From CAZHOV01 sp964534315 (GTDB lineage Bacteria; Bacteroidota; Bacteroidia; Chitinophagales; Saprospiraceae): a stretch of DNA of 14,445 nucleotides. Positions within the stretch are counted from its first letter, which is position 1, and every line of letters starts with the position of its first letter. Both the position numbers and the translations under genes were made by a program. The DNA is taken from NCBI GenBank assembly GCA_964534315.1, contig CAZHOV010000142.1, positions 1 to 14,445 of the forward strand. Direction: 5' to 3'. This document shows, one piece after another, positions 1 through 6,734 of this stretch. A model generated the notes under the pieces. The model was not told where the DNA came from. It did no database searches and saw only the letters and a list, made by a program, of their open reading frames with translations.

Positions 1-79
1 GAAACACGAATAGTGTTTTGAAACACCCTCAAATAAGAACGTTTGGTGCCTTGAAATACCAGAGGTGTTTTGAGGCACC
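1..79 (+). repeat. Cluster of related palindromic hairpin motifs
   Basis: Three imperfect copies of a 15-base motif (consensus GTGYYTTGARRYACC) lie at 13-27, 46-60 and 65-79, and bases 1-7 look like the right half of a fourth. Copy one is a hairpin on its own (GTGTTT-TG-AAACAC). The second and third, each extended by one G, fold together as a 16-pair stem (45-60 with 64-79) with loop AGA. As + strand RNA all 16 positions pair, three of them as G-U; on the - strand those three become A-C mismatches, so a + transcript is favoured. It may be the terminator of a + gene ending left of the window, since TTTTAATTTTT follows at 90-100, or a dispersed palindromic repeat. No coding function is seen in 1-138. 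Confidence 0.5.
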
Positions 80-138
80 CCCGGTAAGTTTTAATTTTTA
101 AGGAAGAAGATTTGTTGGAGTAAGAGGCTCCTTCTTGT

Positions 139-2208
139 TTACTTCGCCACGACTACCTTTCTATTCATTACGTTGCCGTCTATTTCAATGCGGTAGACAT
201 AAATGCCATTAGCAAGGTCTGCAGCATCGGTAGTAAGGGAGTAAACGCCTCGGTCAATCTGTTGGTTAACCAGCTCTTTAACTACATTTCCAGCGGCATC
301 CAGCAATGTAATATTGACCATAGATCGCTTATTCAGTGCGTAATGAAGCGTATTTTGCTGATCAAAAGGGTTTGGATAAACGCCAAGGATCGCGAGGTTT
401 GGATTAGTCTTTATAGCTTCTACATTAGACACAAGGGGAGGATCATTAGGAGCTGGTTCGTCTTGTACTGCTTTTGGCGCACTCGGGCTGTCCGCTTCCT
501 GTAAATGATTTTCCGCATTAACGGTAAACCAGCTGGCATCAAAGGATTCATCATCTGAAGGCTCGCCGATTGGCGAAAAGAAAAAGTCTGCTTGTGCGGT
601 ATCTCCGGTAATATCAAGGATGTAATAACCATGCTCGATCAACTGGTTATATTTCATGTGTGGGTTCGGGTTACCGATGTTAATGGTATCATTGACTTGA
701 ATTCCTGTAGGGATATTGATAAGAGTTTGGATGGTAAGTGCGGTGACAAAATCTGTATTTTCATCAAAGTTTGCAGAGGAGATACTTGGCGTCGCAAATT
801 CTACGGCTACGGAGCCATCACCAGTAGTGGGATCGTAAGTAGGGCTTGGCTGATAGAAAGGAAAACCACCAAGAAAGTTGAGGTCAACAGGTTCTTTGGT
901 TACGTCGTAGGCAAAACTGGAGTGGAAATCACCGGTCAGGATTACTACATTGTCAATTCCTTCATCTTCGATAAGGGTAAGGATTTTTTCCCGTTCTGCC
1001 GGATAGCCATCCCAGATATCAAGGAAGAGGCTTTCTGTAGCTTCAAAAGTAGTGGAAGGGTCTACTCCAGCAAACCAGCCTACGTTTAGCTCAGAAAAGA
1101 TGACCTGGTTACCGATCACTTTCCATTTGGCAGTAGACTGACTAAGCTCGTTGGTAAACCAGTTAAATTGATCCTGGCCAAGAAGCGTGCGGTCCGCGCT
1201 ATACAATTCGGGAGCGGTAATATCTAAGATTTGAGAATCCCGCCCTTCCAATCGGGTATCGATCATGATCAAGTCGACTAAGTCACCGTATCTAATGGTT
1301 CGGTAGATCGAAGAATCCATATTTTCCCGGATAGGCATCCATTCGAAGTAAGCTGTTTTGGATACGGATTTACGTGTTTCCCAATCTCCTTCCCCTAGGT
1401 CAGGGTCGTGGTTTTCTGCACCGCCCGTCCAGGCATCATTGGCAGACTCATGATCATCCCATACAGCGATAAAGGGATGTTGTTGATGAGCGCGTACCAG
1501 GTTGGTATCCAGACGATAAGTAGAATAACGGGCTCTGTATTGCTCCAGCGTTACGATTTCTTCCATTGGATCAAGGGGGAGCTCATCAAAGAGCGAAGAA
1601 TCGCCGTAAACGCCATCGGCATATTCATAGATATAATCACCGAGGTGGATAATCGCATCAAGGTCAGTACGGTCGGCTAAGCGGTGATAAGCATTAAAGA
1701 AGCCTGCCTGGTAATTAGAACAGGAAACAACGCCAAATTTGAGATGGTCTACTGTTGCTCCGGTTGGAGCGGTTTTAGTTTTCCCGGTAAGGGAAGCTGC
1801 TCCAAGTGCTGTAAATCCGTAATAATAGGTAGTGCCGGCATCTAACCCTGTGACATCTATTTTTACAGTGTAATCGATGTTTTCGTCGGTAGTGAACGTA
1901 CCGGAAGCAACCACATTGCTAAGTTCTGTATCGGTAGCAACTTTCCACTCTACCTCTATCGGGTCGTTATTCATATCTTCCGGAGTAACACGCGTCCAAA
2001 TGATCACGCGATCTTGGAGTGGATCACCGGAGGCGACACCATGGTAAAAAGGCGCCCAATCGGGGTTAAAGCCACTGGTACCAGAACGGTCAAAAGCTCT
2101 GGAGTGATCGATAAGGGTTGTTGAAGAAGCTTTTTGCTGTTGCGCCGTTAGCAAAAACGGTAATAAAGTAAATAAAATAGAACTGATTAAGGTAAGACTC
2201 AATTTCAT
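139..2208 (-). CDS. Secreted PhoD-family alkaline phosphatase/phosphodiesterase with T9SS sorting domain
   Basis: A 689-residue PhoD-like metallophosphoesterase. An N-terminal hydrophobic signal peptide ends near AQQQ (residues 1-25). The PhoD N-terminal beta domain follows, with the family motif YHGVASGDP at 55-63. The catalytic domain carries FGVVSCSN (158-165, with Cys163 at the position of the Fe-ligand Cys of PhoD), HLGDYIYEY (188-196), VWDDHESAND (249-258) and LTGDFHSSF (424-432), which together hold the expected metal ligands. The C-terminal ~80 residues form a type A T9SS sorting domain beginning GVYPNPF and ending in a basic/hydrophobic strand. By family it hydrolyses phosphomonoesters or phosphodiesters, for example teichoic acid or nucleic-acid-derived phosphate, at the cell surface or outside the cell; the substrate cannot be told from sequence. 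It is transcribed alone, divergently from the NfeD-flotillin pair. No Pho box was recognised. Confidence 0.93.
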   Translation of the reverse strand: MKLSLTLISSILFTLLPFLLTAQQQKASSTTLIDHSRAFDRSGTSGFNPDWAPFYHGVASGDPLQDRVIIWTRVTPEDMNNDPIEVEWKVATDTELSNVVASGTFTTDENIDYTVKIDVTGLDAGTTYYYGFTALGAASLTGKTKTAPTGATVDHLKFGVVSCSNYQAGFFNAYHRLADRTDLDAIIHLGDYIYEYADGVYGDSSLFDELPLDPMEEIVTLEQYRARYSTYRLDTNLVRAHQQHPFIAVWDDHESANDAWTGGAENHDPDLGEGDWETRKSVSKTAYFEWMPIRENMDSSIYRTIRYGDLVDLIMIDTRLEGRDSQILDITAPELYSADRTLLGQDQFNWFTNELSQSTAKWKVIGNQVIFSELNVGWFAGVDPSTTFEATESLFLDIWDGYPAEREKILTLIEDEGIDNVVILTGDFHSSFAYDVTKEPVDLNFLGGFPFYQPSPTYDPTTGDGSVAVEFATPSISSANFDENTDFVTALTIQTLINIPTGIQVNDTINIGNPNPHMKYNQLIEHGYYILDITGDTAQADFFFSPIGEPSDDESFDASWFTVNAENHLQEADSPSAPKAVQDEPAPNDPPLVSNVEAIKTNPNLAILGVYPNPFDQQNTLHYALNKRSMVNITLLDAAGNVVKELVNQQIDRGVYSLTTDAADLANGIYVYRIEIDGNVMNRKVVVAK

Positions 2209-2382
2209 GTTTTCGATATTTAAATTTGGAAAATTTAACTCAATTAAATTGCAAAAGTCATGTTCCTACCTTAATTAGATATTATCTTAAGATTATGCTT
2301 GTATTAATTAGGAAAAAGCGGGAGTGATACTAATTTTAGTAAGCGTAATTTTGCCGATAGGATGCAATCATTTGTCGAACAA

Positions 2383-2415
2383 TTCGTAAATGTTAATATT
2401 TTTAACTTAACTTTG
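2383..2415 (+). promoter_or_regulatory. Candidate Bacteroidota-type promoter for the NfeD-flotillin operon
   Basis: TAACTTTG at 2408-2415 matches the Bacteroidota -7 consensus TAnnTTTG. A weak -33-like TTCG sits at 2383-2386, 21 bases upstream. Transcription would begin about 65 bases before the ATG at 2488. The rest of the 279-base divergent intergenic region (2209-2487) is A+T-rich, and I see no RNA gene or convincing small ORF there. The site is assigned from its match and position only. Confidence 0.4.
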
Positions 2416-2487
2416 AACATTGAGGAGTTGAGTATTTTCAAGCGGACAGCATAGTGTAGAAATTATCAAAAAGCGCCAAGAACAATT

Positions 2488-3111
2488 ATGATTTTAATAT
2501 TTTTAGGAGACTGGTGGGATGCGTTGAGTGGAGTTCAACAGATATTTTGGGGGATTTCTATCGTGTTTAGTATCCTGTTTCTAATTCAGTTCGTATTGAG
2601 TTTGATCGGGTTGGATTTTGACAGTGATACGGATGTTGATGCGCATATACACACAGATATGAGTTCGGATACGGATTATTCTTTGGATCCGAGCTTCACT
2701 CTTTTCTCTGTGAGAAGTATTATTGCTTTTTTTACCTTTTTTGGTTGGACGGGAGTAATGGTGTTGAATTCCGGAGGATCAACATATGCAGCAATAGGTT
2801 TTGCTGCGCTTTCCGGGTTTGCGGCCATGTTTGTGGTTGGGTACATGATGTATATGTTTTCCAAGCTATCTGAAGAGGGAAAAGTGGATGTAAAAGAAGC
2901 GCTATACAATACCGGAGAGGTTTATCTACCCATTCCTGCCAATAAGAATGGGACCGGGAAAATACACATAAAGGTTTCGGGTACACTACGTGAAGTAGAG
3001 GCAGTAACGGACGGAGATGCTATTCCGACAGGATCTTCGGTAAAAGTGGTTGATGTACTGAACGACAATGTGCTATTAGTAGAACCAAAAGAAAAGCTAT
3101 TACTTGAATAA
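2488..3111 (+). CDS. NfeD/YuaF-like membrane protein with C-terminal OB-fold, flotillin partner
   Basis: A 207-residue integral membrane protein. Predicted membrane segments lie at about 17-41, 72-94 and 97-124. A very acidic loop at about 43-70, rich in Asp with D-S-D-T-D-V-D-A-H, separates the first two. A soluble C-terminal beta-rich domain (about 137-205: NTGEVYLPIP, GKIHIKVSG, DNVLLVEP) fits the OB-fold of NfeD proteins. NfeD-family proteins are typically encoded next to SPFH/flotillin genes and work with them in membrane microdomains (YuaF-YuaG in Bacillus subtilis, YqiJ-YqiK in Escherichia coli). A flotillin gene follows within 40 bases, supporting that pairing. The first ATG gives a hydrophobic N terminus with no cleavable signal. 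The Asp-rich loop could bind cations, but that is speculation. Confidence 0.82.
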   Translation: MILIFLGDWWDALSGVQQIFWGISIVFSILFLIQFVLSLIGLDFDSDTDVDAHIHTDMSSDTDYSLDPSFTLFSVRSIIAFFTFFGWTGVMVLNSGGSTYAAIGFAALSGFAAMFVVGYMMYMFSKLSEEGKVDVKEALYNTGEVYLPIPANKNGTGKIHIKVSGTLREVEAVTDGDAIPTGSSVKVVDVLNDNVLLVEPKEKLLLE

Positions 3112-3146
3112 AAAAATATTTGTTTCACCTCAAAATATACTTGCTT

Positions 3147-4580
3147 ATGGAAATCGCTGTTGTTGTTATTGTCGGACTCGTAGGGCTCTTTTTTCTAATG
3201 GTATTATTTTTTATATCGAGGTATAAACGTTGCCCTTCCGATAAGATTTTGGTTATTTACGGACGGACGGGATCGGGTTCTGCAAAATGCCTGGCAGGTG
3301 GAGCTGCTTTTGTTTGGCCGGTTATCCAAGACTATGAGTATCTGGATTTAACTCCTATATCAATTGATATTGACTTGAAGGGAGCATTGAGTAAGCAAAA
3401 TATCCGCGTTGCCGTTCCTTCTCGTTTTACTGTTGGTATTTCTAATGACGAGGGAATTATGCTAAATGCTGCTGAGCGATTATTGGGAAAAACATATAAT
3501 GAAATCCGGGATATAGCCAAGGACATCATTTTTGGGCAGCTTAGGTTGGTCGTTGCAACTATGGATATTGAAGAGATCAATTCGAATAGGGACAAATTTC
3601 TTTCTAACGTATCAACAAATGTTGGTGCAGAGCTAAGGAAGATCGGCCTTCACCTGATTAACGTTAACGTAACAGACATTCACGATGAATCAGGCTATAT
3701 TGAAGCGCTTGGGAAAGAAGCTGCAGCCAAGGCCATTAATGAGGCCAAAATTATTGTTGCCGAGAAGAATCGCGAAGGGTCTATTGGTGAAGCTAATGCT
3801 AAGCGCGATGAACGGATTTCTGTATCATCAGCTCAGGCAGATGCAAAAGTCGGGGAAGCCAGCGCCAATGCCAAAGCTATTGATGGTGAAAATGAAGCTT
3901 CTATCAAAATCGCGGAATCGAATGCAGAAAGAAGACAACGGGAGGCTGAGTTTTTGAAGCTTGCTACCGCCAGTGAGAAAATTCAGGCGGCAAAAGCATT
4001 GGAAGAAGCTTATTTGGCTGAGCAAGAAGCTGAAGAGGCAAGGGCAAAACTAGAGAAGGCAACGAAAGAAGCTGATATTATCGTAAACGCAGAAATAGAA
4101 AAACGCCGACTTGAAATAGAAGCCGAAGCAGAGGCAGAACAGATGAGAAGACTTGCCAGAGGGGAAGCTGATGCAATCTTTCTCAAAAAAGAAGCGGAAG
4201 CCCGTGGTCTGTTTGAAGTGCTTCAGCGACAAGCCGAAGGTTTTGAAAAGATCGTGGATGCCGCTAACGATAATACCCGAGACGCAGTACTAATGATGAT
4301 CGCTGATAAGCTTGAAGATCTTGTTAAAACGCAAGTCGAAGCGATTAAGAATATTAAGATCGATAAAGTTACTGTCTGGGAAGGCGGTAATAATAAAGAA
4401 GGCGAAGGAAATTCTACTTCCAAATTTGTCTCCGGACTGTATAAATCGGTACCGCCTTTAAGCGACTTGTTTAACATGGCCGGGATGGACCTTCCCAAAT
4501 ATCTGGGAGATAAAAACGGTAGCGAAACGGAAGACGCACCGCATACGGAGGTTAAAGATGAACAAGAAGGTGGCTCATAA
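3147..4580 (+). CDS. Flotillin-like SPFH-domain protein (YqiK/FloT type)
   Basis: A flotillin of 477 residues from the preferred ATG. The frame is open from a TTG at 3120, but the ATG puts a single hydrophobic segment (residues about 4-24) right at the N terminus, as in bacterial flotillins. It is followed by basic residues and PSDKILVIYG, the beginning of the SPFH domain (about 28-200). A long Ala/Glu-rich coiled coil (about 200-365) has many EA repeats typical of the flotillin domain. The C-terminal tail is Gly/Ser-rich and acidic. Flotillins oligomerise at the inner membrane and organise microdomains that affect membrane fluidity, secretion and envelope stress. The gene starts 35 bases after the NfeD-like gene and is almost certainly cotranscribed with it. 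It converges on phhA, 47 bases away. Confidence 0.9.
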   Translation: MEIAVVVIVGLVGLFFLMVLFFISRYKRCPSDKILVIYGRTGSGSAKCLAGGAAFVWPVIQDYEYLDLTPISIDIDLKGALSKQNIRVAVPSRFTVGISNDEGIMLNAAERLLGKTYNEIRDIAKDIIFGQLRLVVATMDIEEINSNRDKFLSNVSTNVGAELRKIGLHLINVNVTDIHDESGYIEALGKEAAAKAINEAKIIVAEKNREGSIGEANAKRDERISVSSAQADAKVGEASANAKAIDGENEASIKIAESNAERRQREAEFLKLATASEKIQAAKALEEAYLAEQEAEEARAKLEKATKEADIIVNAEIEKRRLEIEAEAEAEQMRRLARGEADAIFLKKEAEARGLFEVLQRQAEGFEKIVDAANDNTRDAVLMMIADKLEDLVKTQVEAIKNIKIDKVTVWEGGNNKEGEGNSTSKFVSGLYKSVPPLSDLFNMAGMDLPKYLGDKNGSETEDAPHTEVKDEQEGGS

Positions 4581-4587
4581 CACCTTT

Positions 4588-4623
4588 GGAGGCTCAAAAC
4601 ACAAAAAAGTGCTTTGAGCCTCC
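4588..4623. terminator. Hairpin between convergent flotillin and phhA genes
   Basis: An 11-bp perfect stem (GGAGGCTCAAA at 4588-4598 with TTTGAGCCTCC at 4613-4623) continues, after one mismatch, as CAC/GTG closing a six-A loop. It fills most of the 47-base gap between the flotillin stop (4580) and the phhA stop (4628). It probably ends transcription from both sides, although neither side has a strong T run, so it may act as a transcription barrier or 3'-end stabiliser. Its arm shares CTCAAAACAC with the reverse complement of the motif at 65-79. Confidence 0.65.
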
Positions 4624-4627
4624 TTCA

Positions 4628-5356
4628 TTAAGCCGCATTTCTACTCCATTTGATCTGCTTTTCCAACCCGCCTAGCGAATCGAACAACTGGTCATAATTT
4701 TCCAATATGAAATACTTACCTTGTAACTGATCCTTTCTAAAAGGGGTTTGAATAATTTGCTCAATGGAATATGCCTTTTTTTCTTGATGGTCTGTAAATA
4801 TTGACTTGGACTCTAGAAAGGAAGACAGTATCCCTGCCCCGTAAATTCGTAGTCCTTCTCGTTCACGGATGAGCCCGAATTCAATGGTAAACCAATAGAA
4901 TTTTTCTAATTGTTCCATGTAAGGTGCCAGTGCTGTAGATCTAACACCCAACTGGCCAAACTCCTGAAGGAAACAGGCATAATCCGGGTCTGCCAGTAGT
5001 GGAATATGACCAAAGATATCATGAAACATATCAGGTTCTTCCAGGTAATCCAACTGCTTTTTGGAGCGCAGCCAGGTAGAGGAGCAGAATTTCCGTTCCG
5101 CTAATAATTCAATAAAGGTTTTTGCCGGAATAAGCCCCGGTACAACGTGGATCGACCAGCCCGTCTTATCCATCAAATAACGATTTAGATGATCAAAGTC
5201 CGGGATTTTTTCCTCGAATAAGACAGACTTCATCTCCTCCAGGTGATGAAGATACCGTTGGCTTGCTTTGTCTTGAAGGTTCTCCTGTTGGCGACCAAAT
5301 AAAATCTGCCATACTTCATGGTTCTCTTTGGTGTACGCATCATACTGCTGTTTCAT
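4628..5356 (-). CDS. phhA: Phenylalanine 4-hydroxylase (pterin-dependent aromatic amino acid hydroxylase)
   Basis: A 242-residue monofunctional aromatic amino acid hydroxylase, about the size of the catalytic core in bacterial PhhA, with no ACT regulatory domain. The iron-binding facial triad is visible: His112 and His117 in EEPDMFHDIFGHIPLLADP, and Glu159 in FYWFTIEFGLI. The enzyme converts L-phenylalanine, O2 and tetrahydrobiopterin to L-tyrosine in the cytoplasm, serving tyrosine synthesis or phenylalanine breakdown. No pterin-4a-carbinolamine dehydratase (phhB) gene is present in the window. Tyr or Trp hydroxylase activity cannot be formally excluded, but PhhA is the usual bacterial form. 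The start at 5356 lies 25 bases after the T run of a leader terminator, and the leader encodes a Tyr-rich peptide. This suggests that tyrosine supply controls expression. Confidence 0.93.
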   Translation of the reverse strand: MKQQYDAYTKENHEVWQILFGRQQENLQDKASQRYLHHLEEMKSVLFEEKIPDFDHLNRYLMDKTGWSIHVVPGLIPAKTFIELLAERKFCSSTWLRSKKQLDYLEEPDMFHDIFGHIPLLADPDYACFLQEFGQLGVRSTALAPYMEQLEKFYWFTIEFGLIREREGLRIYGAGILSSFLESKSIFTDHQEKKAYSIEQIIQTPFRKDQLQGKYFILENYDQLFDSLGGLEKQIKWSRNAA

Positions 5357-5380
5357 AACAGAGGGTTTAGATTAGTGATT

Positions 5381-5417
5381 AAAAACAAAAAACCCGGCTC
5401 CTTTCGGAACCGGGTTT
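5381..5417 (-). terminator. Rho-independent terminator in the phhA leader (attenuator terminator)
   Basis: On the - strand a 12-pair stem (AAACCCGGTTCC at 5417-5406 with GGAGCCGGGTTT at 5401-5390) closes on a GAAA tetraloop, a stable GNRA type. TTTTTTGTTTTT follows directly (5392-5381). One pair is U-G in the - RNA but would be C-A in + RNA, which argues that the functional transcript is the phhA leader. It sits upstream of phhA and not after a gene, so it must be conditional if phhA is read from the leader promoter. Confidence 0.9.
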
Positions 5418-5453
5418 TTCGGTGAATGATCGTATAAAGAGCAATCTATACTA

Positions 5454-5534
5454 TTACTTACCTACTCTACTGGGTTCCCAAAGGGTGGTAGAATAATAGC
5501 AATAGTAATAAGTATAGATTGGTGCTTTTTTCAT
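5454..5534 (-). CDS. Tyr-rich leader peptide of phhA (26 residues)
   Basis: A 27-codon ORF from ATG at 5534-5532 to TAA at 5456-5454, too short for standard gene calling. It begins MKKAPI and then reads YTYYYCYY at residues 7-14: six Tyr codons (five TAT, one TAC) in eight codons. The tail runs STTLWEPSRVGK. The run ends about 36 bases before the stop, and the antiterminator strand (5484-5473) lies between the run and the stop, the usual architecture of an attenuation leader peptide. A weak GAGAG lies a few bases upstream of the ATG. The peptide itself probably has no function; its translation is the sensor. PhhA, the gene downstream, makes tyrosine, which matches the codon bias. The single Trp19 lies inside the antiterminator strand and is unlikely to be the sensed codon. 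Confidence 0.85.
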   Translation of the reverse strand: MKKAPIYTYYYCYYSTTLWEPSRVGK

Positions 5535-5574
5535 TACGCTCTCAATATAAGAGAAATTCAAGAAAAAAAATACA

Positions 5575-5616
5575 AAACAATTTATTTTATTTTTTTAAAA
5601 ATAAAATAAATTGTTT
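5575..5616. repeat. Perfect A+T-rich palindrome, 20-bp arms
   Basis: Bases 5575-5594 are the exact reverse complement of 5597-5616, with TT between them. The arms begin AAACAATTTATTTTA and are almost all A/T. It lies between the phhA leader start (5534) and the broken Rpn gene (ATG 5647), which are divergent, so it may belong to their promoter region, be a regulator site or extrude as a cruciform. It lacks the GC core of an intrinsic terminator. A perfect 20-bp inverted repeat is more than local A+T richness readily explains. Confidence 0.75.
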
Positions 5617-5646
5617 AATTTTACAGAATCCTTTAAACCACATGCT

Positions 5647-6644
5647 ATGGAAAACAAGCCCTTTGATAAGATCTTGAAAGAAAATCTGGAAGCGTTAGTC
5701 ATTCCTTTAACTAAAAAGTTATTGGGATTTCAAATTGTTCGATCAAAACAATTGACAGAGAAATTACAAACTACGGTTGAGAGAGAACCTGATTTTATAC
5801 GCATTATCGAAACCGATAAGGAAGAAAAATTTATTCTCCATTTGGAGTTTCAAACTGCAAACGATCCGGAAATGGAGTTTCGACAAGCTGAGTATAAAAT
5901 ACACTGTAACCTAAATTTCTAAACATTTTGAAGCCATCTTTTTACCCAATACTTCGTTGCGTACTCGCCTTCATAGCTCAGGCTATGAGGCTGCGCCGAC
6001 GCCTCGTCTTGTGTAAAAATCTGGTGGTTCAAAATATTCATTAACTTAAATTACAGTGTAATAAAGCTATTTTACAACGAAAATATAAAATCCCCGTTCG
6101 GCAATTTTTGATTTATTTAGGGAATAGAAAGATGAAGATGAAGAACGAATTATCAGAGGAATTCAGCATTTCTGGTTATGAGATAAGAAATATTAAAGAG
6201 CTCGAATTTGCACAATTAGTTCGATCTGATATTCCGCAAGAAATTGTTTTAGCCATTTTAGGAGATTTCCATGATAGTCCTCCGGAAATGGTCATTCAAA
6301 GAATTTTAAATCGACTTTTTGAAATTAGTAGGGGGGAGTTGGAACTCCAGAAGTATATCCGACAGTTGAATATTTTATCAAGACTTCGTAAATTACAACA
6401 TCTAACCATTAAAACGATAAAGAATATGCCTATTTCATACGATATTCAAAAAGATGAACTTTTTTTAGAGGGAATGAAGAAAGGTTTGGAACAAGGTCGA
6501 GCAATGGCAAAGAATGAAAAAATGAACATCATCAGAAATTTATTGCTATTGGGAACGCTTACTATTAGCCAGATTGCTAGTTTAACGGAGACGGAAGAGT
6601 CTTTGATCTTGGAAATTAAAGCTGAGATAGAGGAGGAAGAATAA
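5647..6644 (+). pseudogene. Rpn/PD-(D/E)XK nuclease family transposase, interrupted by a palindromic element
   Basis: The remains of a recombination-promoting nuclease (Rpn)/putative transposase. The first part (5647-5898, 84 codons, starting MENKPFDKILKENLEAL) contains the PD-(D/E)XK core: Asp in EPDFIRI and the Glu-x-Gln of LHLEFQT. After the inserted element, the frame resumes at GCT 6066 with KYKIPVRQFLIYLG and continues through the helical C-terminal region to a tail resembling a helix-turn-helix (ISQIASLTETEESLI). Removing the 167 bases 5899-6065 (element plus one target repeat) rebuilds an intact 276-residue protein, the usual family length. As it stands, translation leaves the gene at 5899, adds eight foreign codons and stops at 5922. 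The downstream half could start only from weak codons such as TTG 6108 or ATG 6132. Apart from the insertion I see no other lesion, so the break looks recent. Rpn proteins are reported as nucleases that promote RecA-independent recombination. Confidence 0.85.
5899..6060. mobile_element. 162-bp palindromic MITE-like element inserted in the Rpn gene
   Basis: The ends carry 10-bp terminal inverted repeats, TACACTGTAA (5900-5909) and TTACAGTGTA (6051-6060). Imperfect complementarity continues inward (AAACATTTTGAAGCCA on the left against the complement of the right, then TTTTTAC...CAA on both arms) to a central hairpin, CATAGC-TCAG-GCTATG (5973-5988). ATAAA is present on both sides (5894-5898 and 6061-6065), consistent with a 5-bp target duplication. 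The element encodes no protein and is more GC-rich in the centre than its A+T-rich host. Removing it with one ATAAA copy restores the host reading frame, which fixes the ends. It is a non-autonomous element or REP-like palindrome mobilised by an enzyme encoded elsewhere; the family is not identified. Confidence 0.82.
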
Positions 6645-6671
6645 AAAAGTCCCGTCTCAAAAAGACGGGAC
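6643..6671 (-). terminator. Rho-independent terminator of the large surface-protein gene
   Basis: A 9-bp perfect stem (GTCCCGTCT at 6649-6657 with AGACGGGAC at 6663-6671) has a 5-base loop. On the - strand it is followed by TTTTTT (6648-6643), giving a classic intrinsic terminator 64 bases after the stop of the gene at 6735. The T run touches the stop codon of the convergent Rpn pseudogene, so the hairpin may also end + transcripts, less efficiently. Confidence 0.9.
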
Positions 6672-6734
6672 CAGTAAATGCTCACCTTGTCATCACATAT
6701 AAGAAACGACCTTGGTTCAAGTTTTTGTTTTTTG

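Larger units (their letters stand above)
5381..5534 (-). promoter_or_regulatory. Putative tyrosine-responsive transcription attenuator of phhA
   Basis: The leader has the parts of a ribosome-mediated attenuator. (i) A short Tyr-rich ORF lies at 5534-5454. (ii) Strand 1 (5521-5504), which overlaps the first Tyr codons, pairs with strand 2 (5458-5442), overlapping and following the stop codon, as 17 bp with one bulged T. (iii) CCTTTGGGAACC (5484-5473) pairs with GGTTCCGAAAGG (5411-5400) in the terminator's left arm, loop and right-arm base, giving 11 of 12 pairs; this antiterminator excludes the terminator. (iv) The terminator and T run follow. Inferred logic: stalling at Tyr codons blocks strand 1, leaves the antiterminator strand free and allows phhA transcription. 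With enough Tyr-tRNA, or with no translation, the 1:2 stem traps the antiterminator strand in its loop and the terminator forms. A promoter was not placed with confidence; TATATTGA at 5549-5542 (-) is a weak -7 candidate almost abutting the ORF. Confidence 0.8.

Noticed and set aside
592..1089. Long + strand open frame of 165 codons inside the PhoD gene
   Set aside because: It is an antisense shadow of a well-supported gene; the translated product has no recognisable motif.
2362..2454. A 30-codon + strand ORF (MQSFVEQFVN...) in the divergent region before the NfeD-like gene
   Set aside because: It overlaps the only good promoter match, has no visible ribosome site or regulatory codon run, and is not followed by a terminator-like hairpin.
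3120..3146. TTG at 3120 as the flotillin start
   Set aside because: The in-frame ATG at 3147 places the membrane segment at the extreme N terminus as in other flotillins; the nine extra residues add no recognised feature.
5940..6020. GC-rich folded centre of the inserted element as a tRNA or structured RNA gene
   Set aside because: The structure is explained by the whole-element palindrome; no tRNA cloverleaf landmarks or CCA-type end are present.
6108..6644. An independent gene in the second half of the Rpn pseudogene
   Set aside because: It aligns as the exact continuation of the upstream half once the inserted element is removed, and its apparent start is an internal TTG in a conserved motif.
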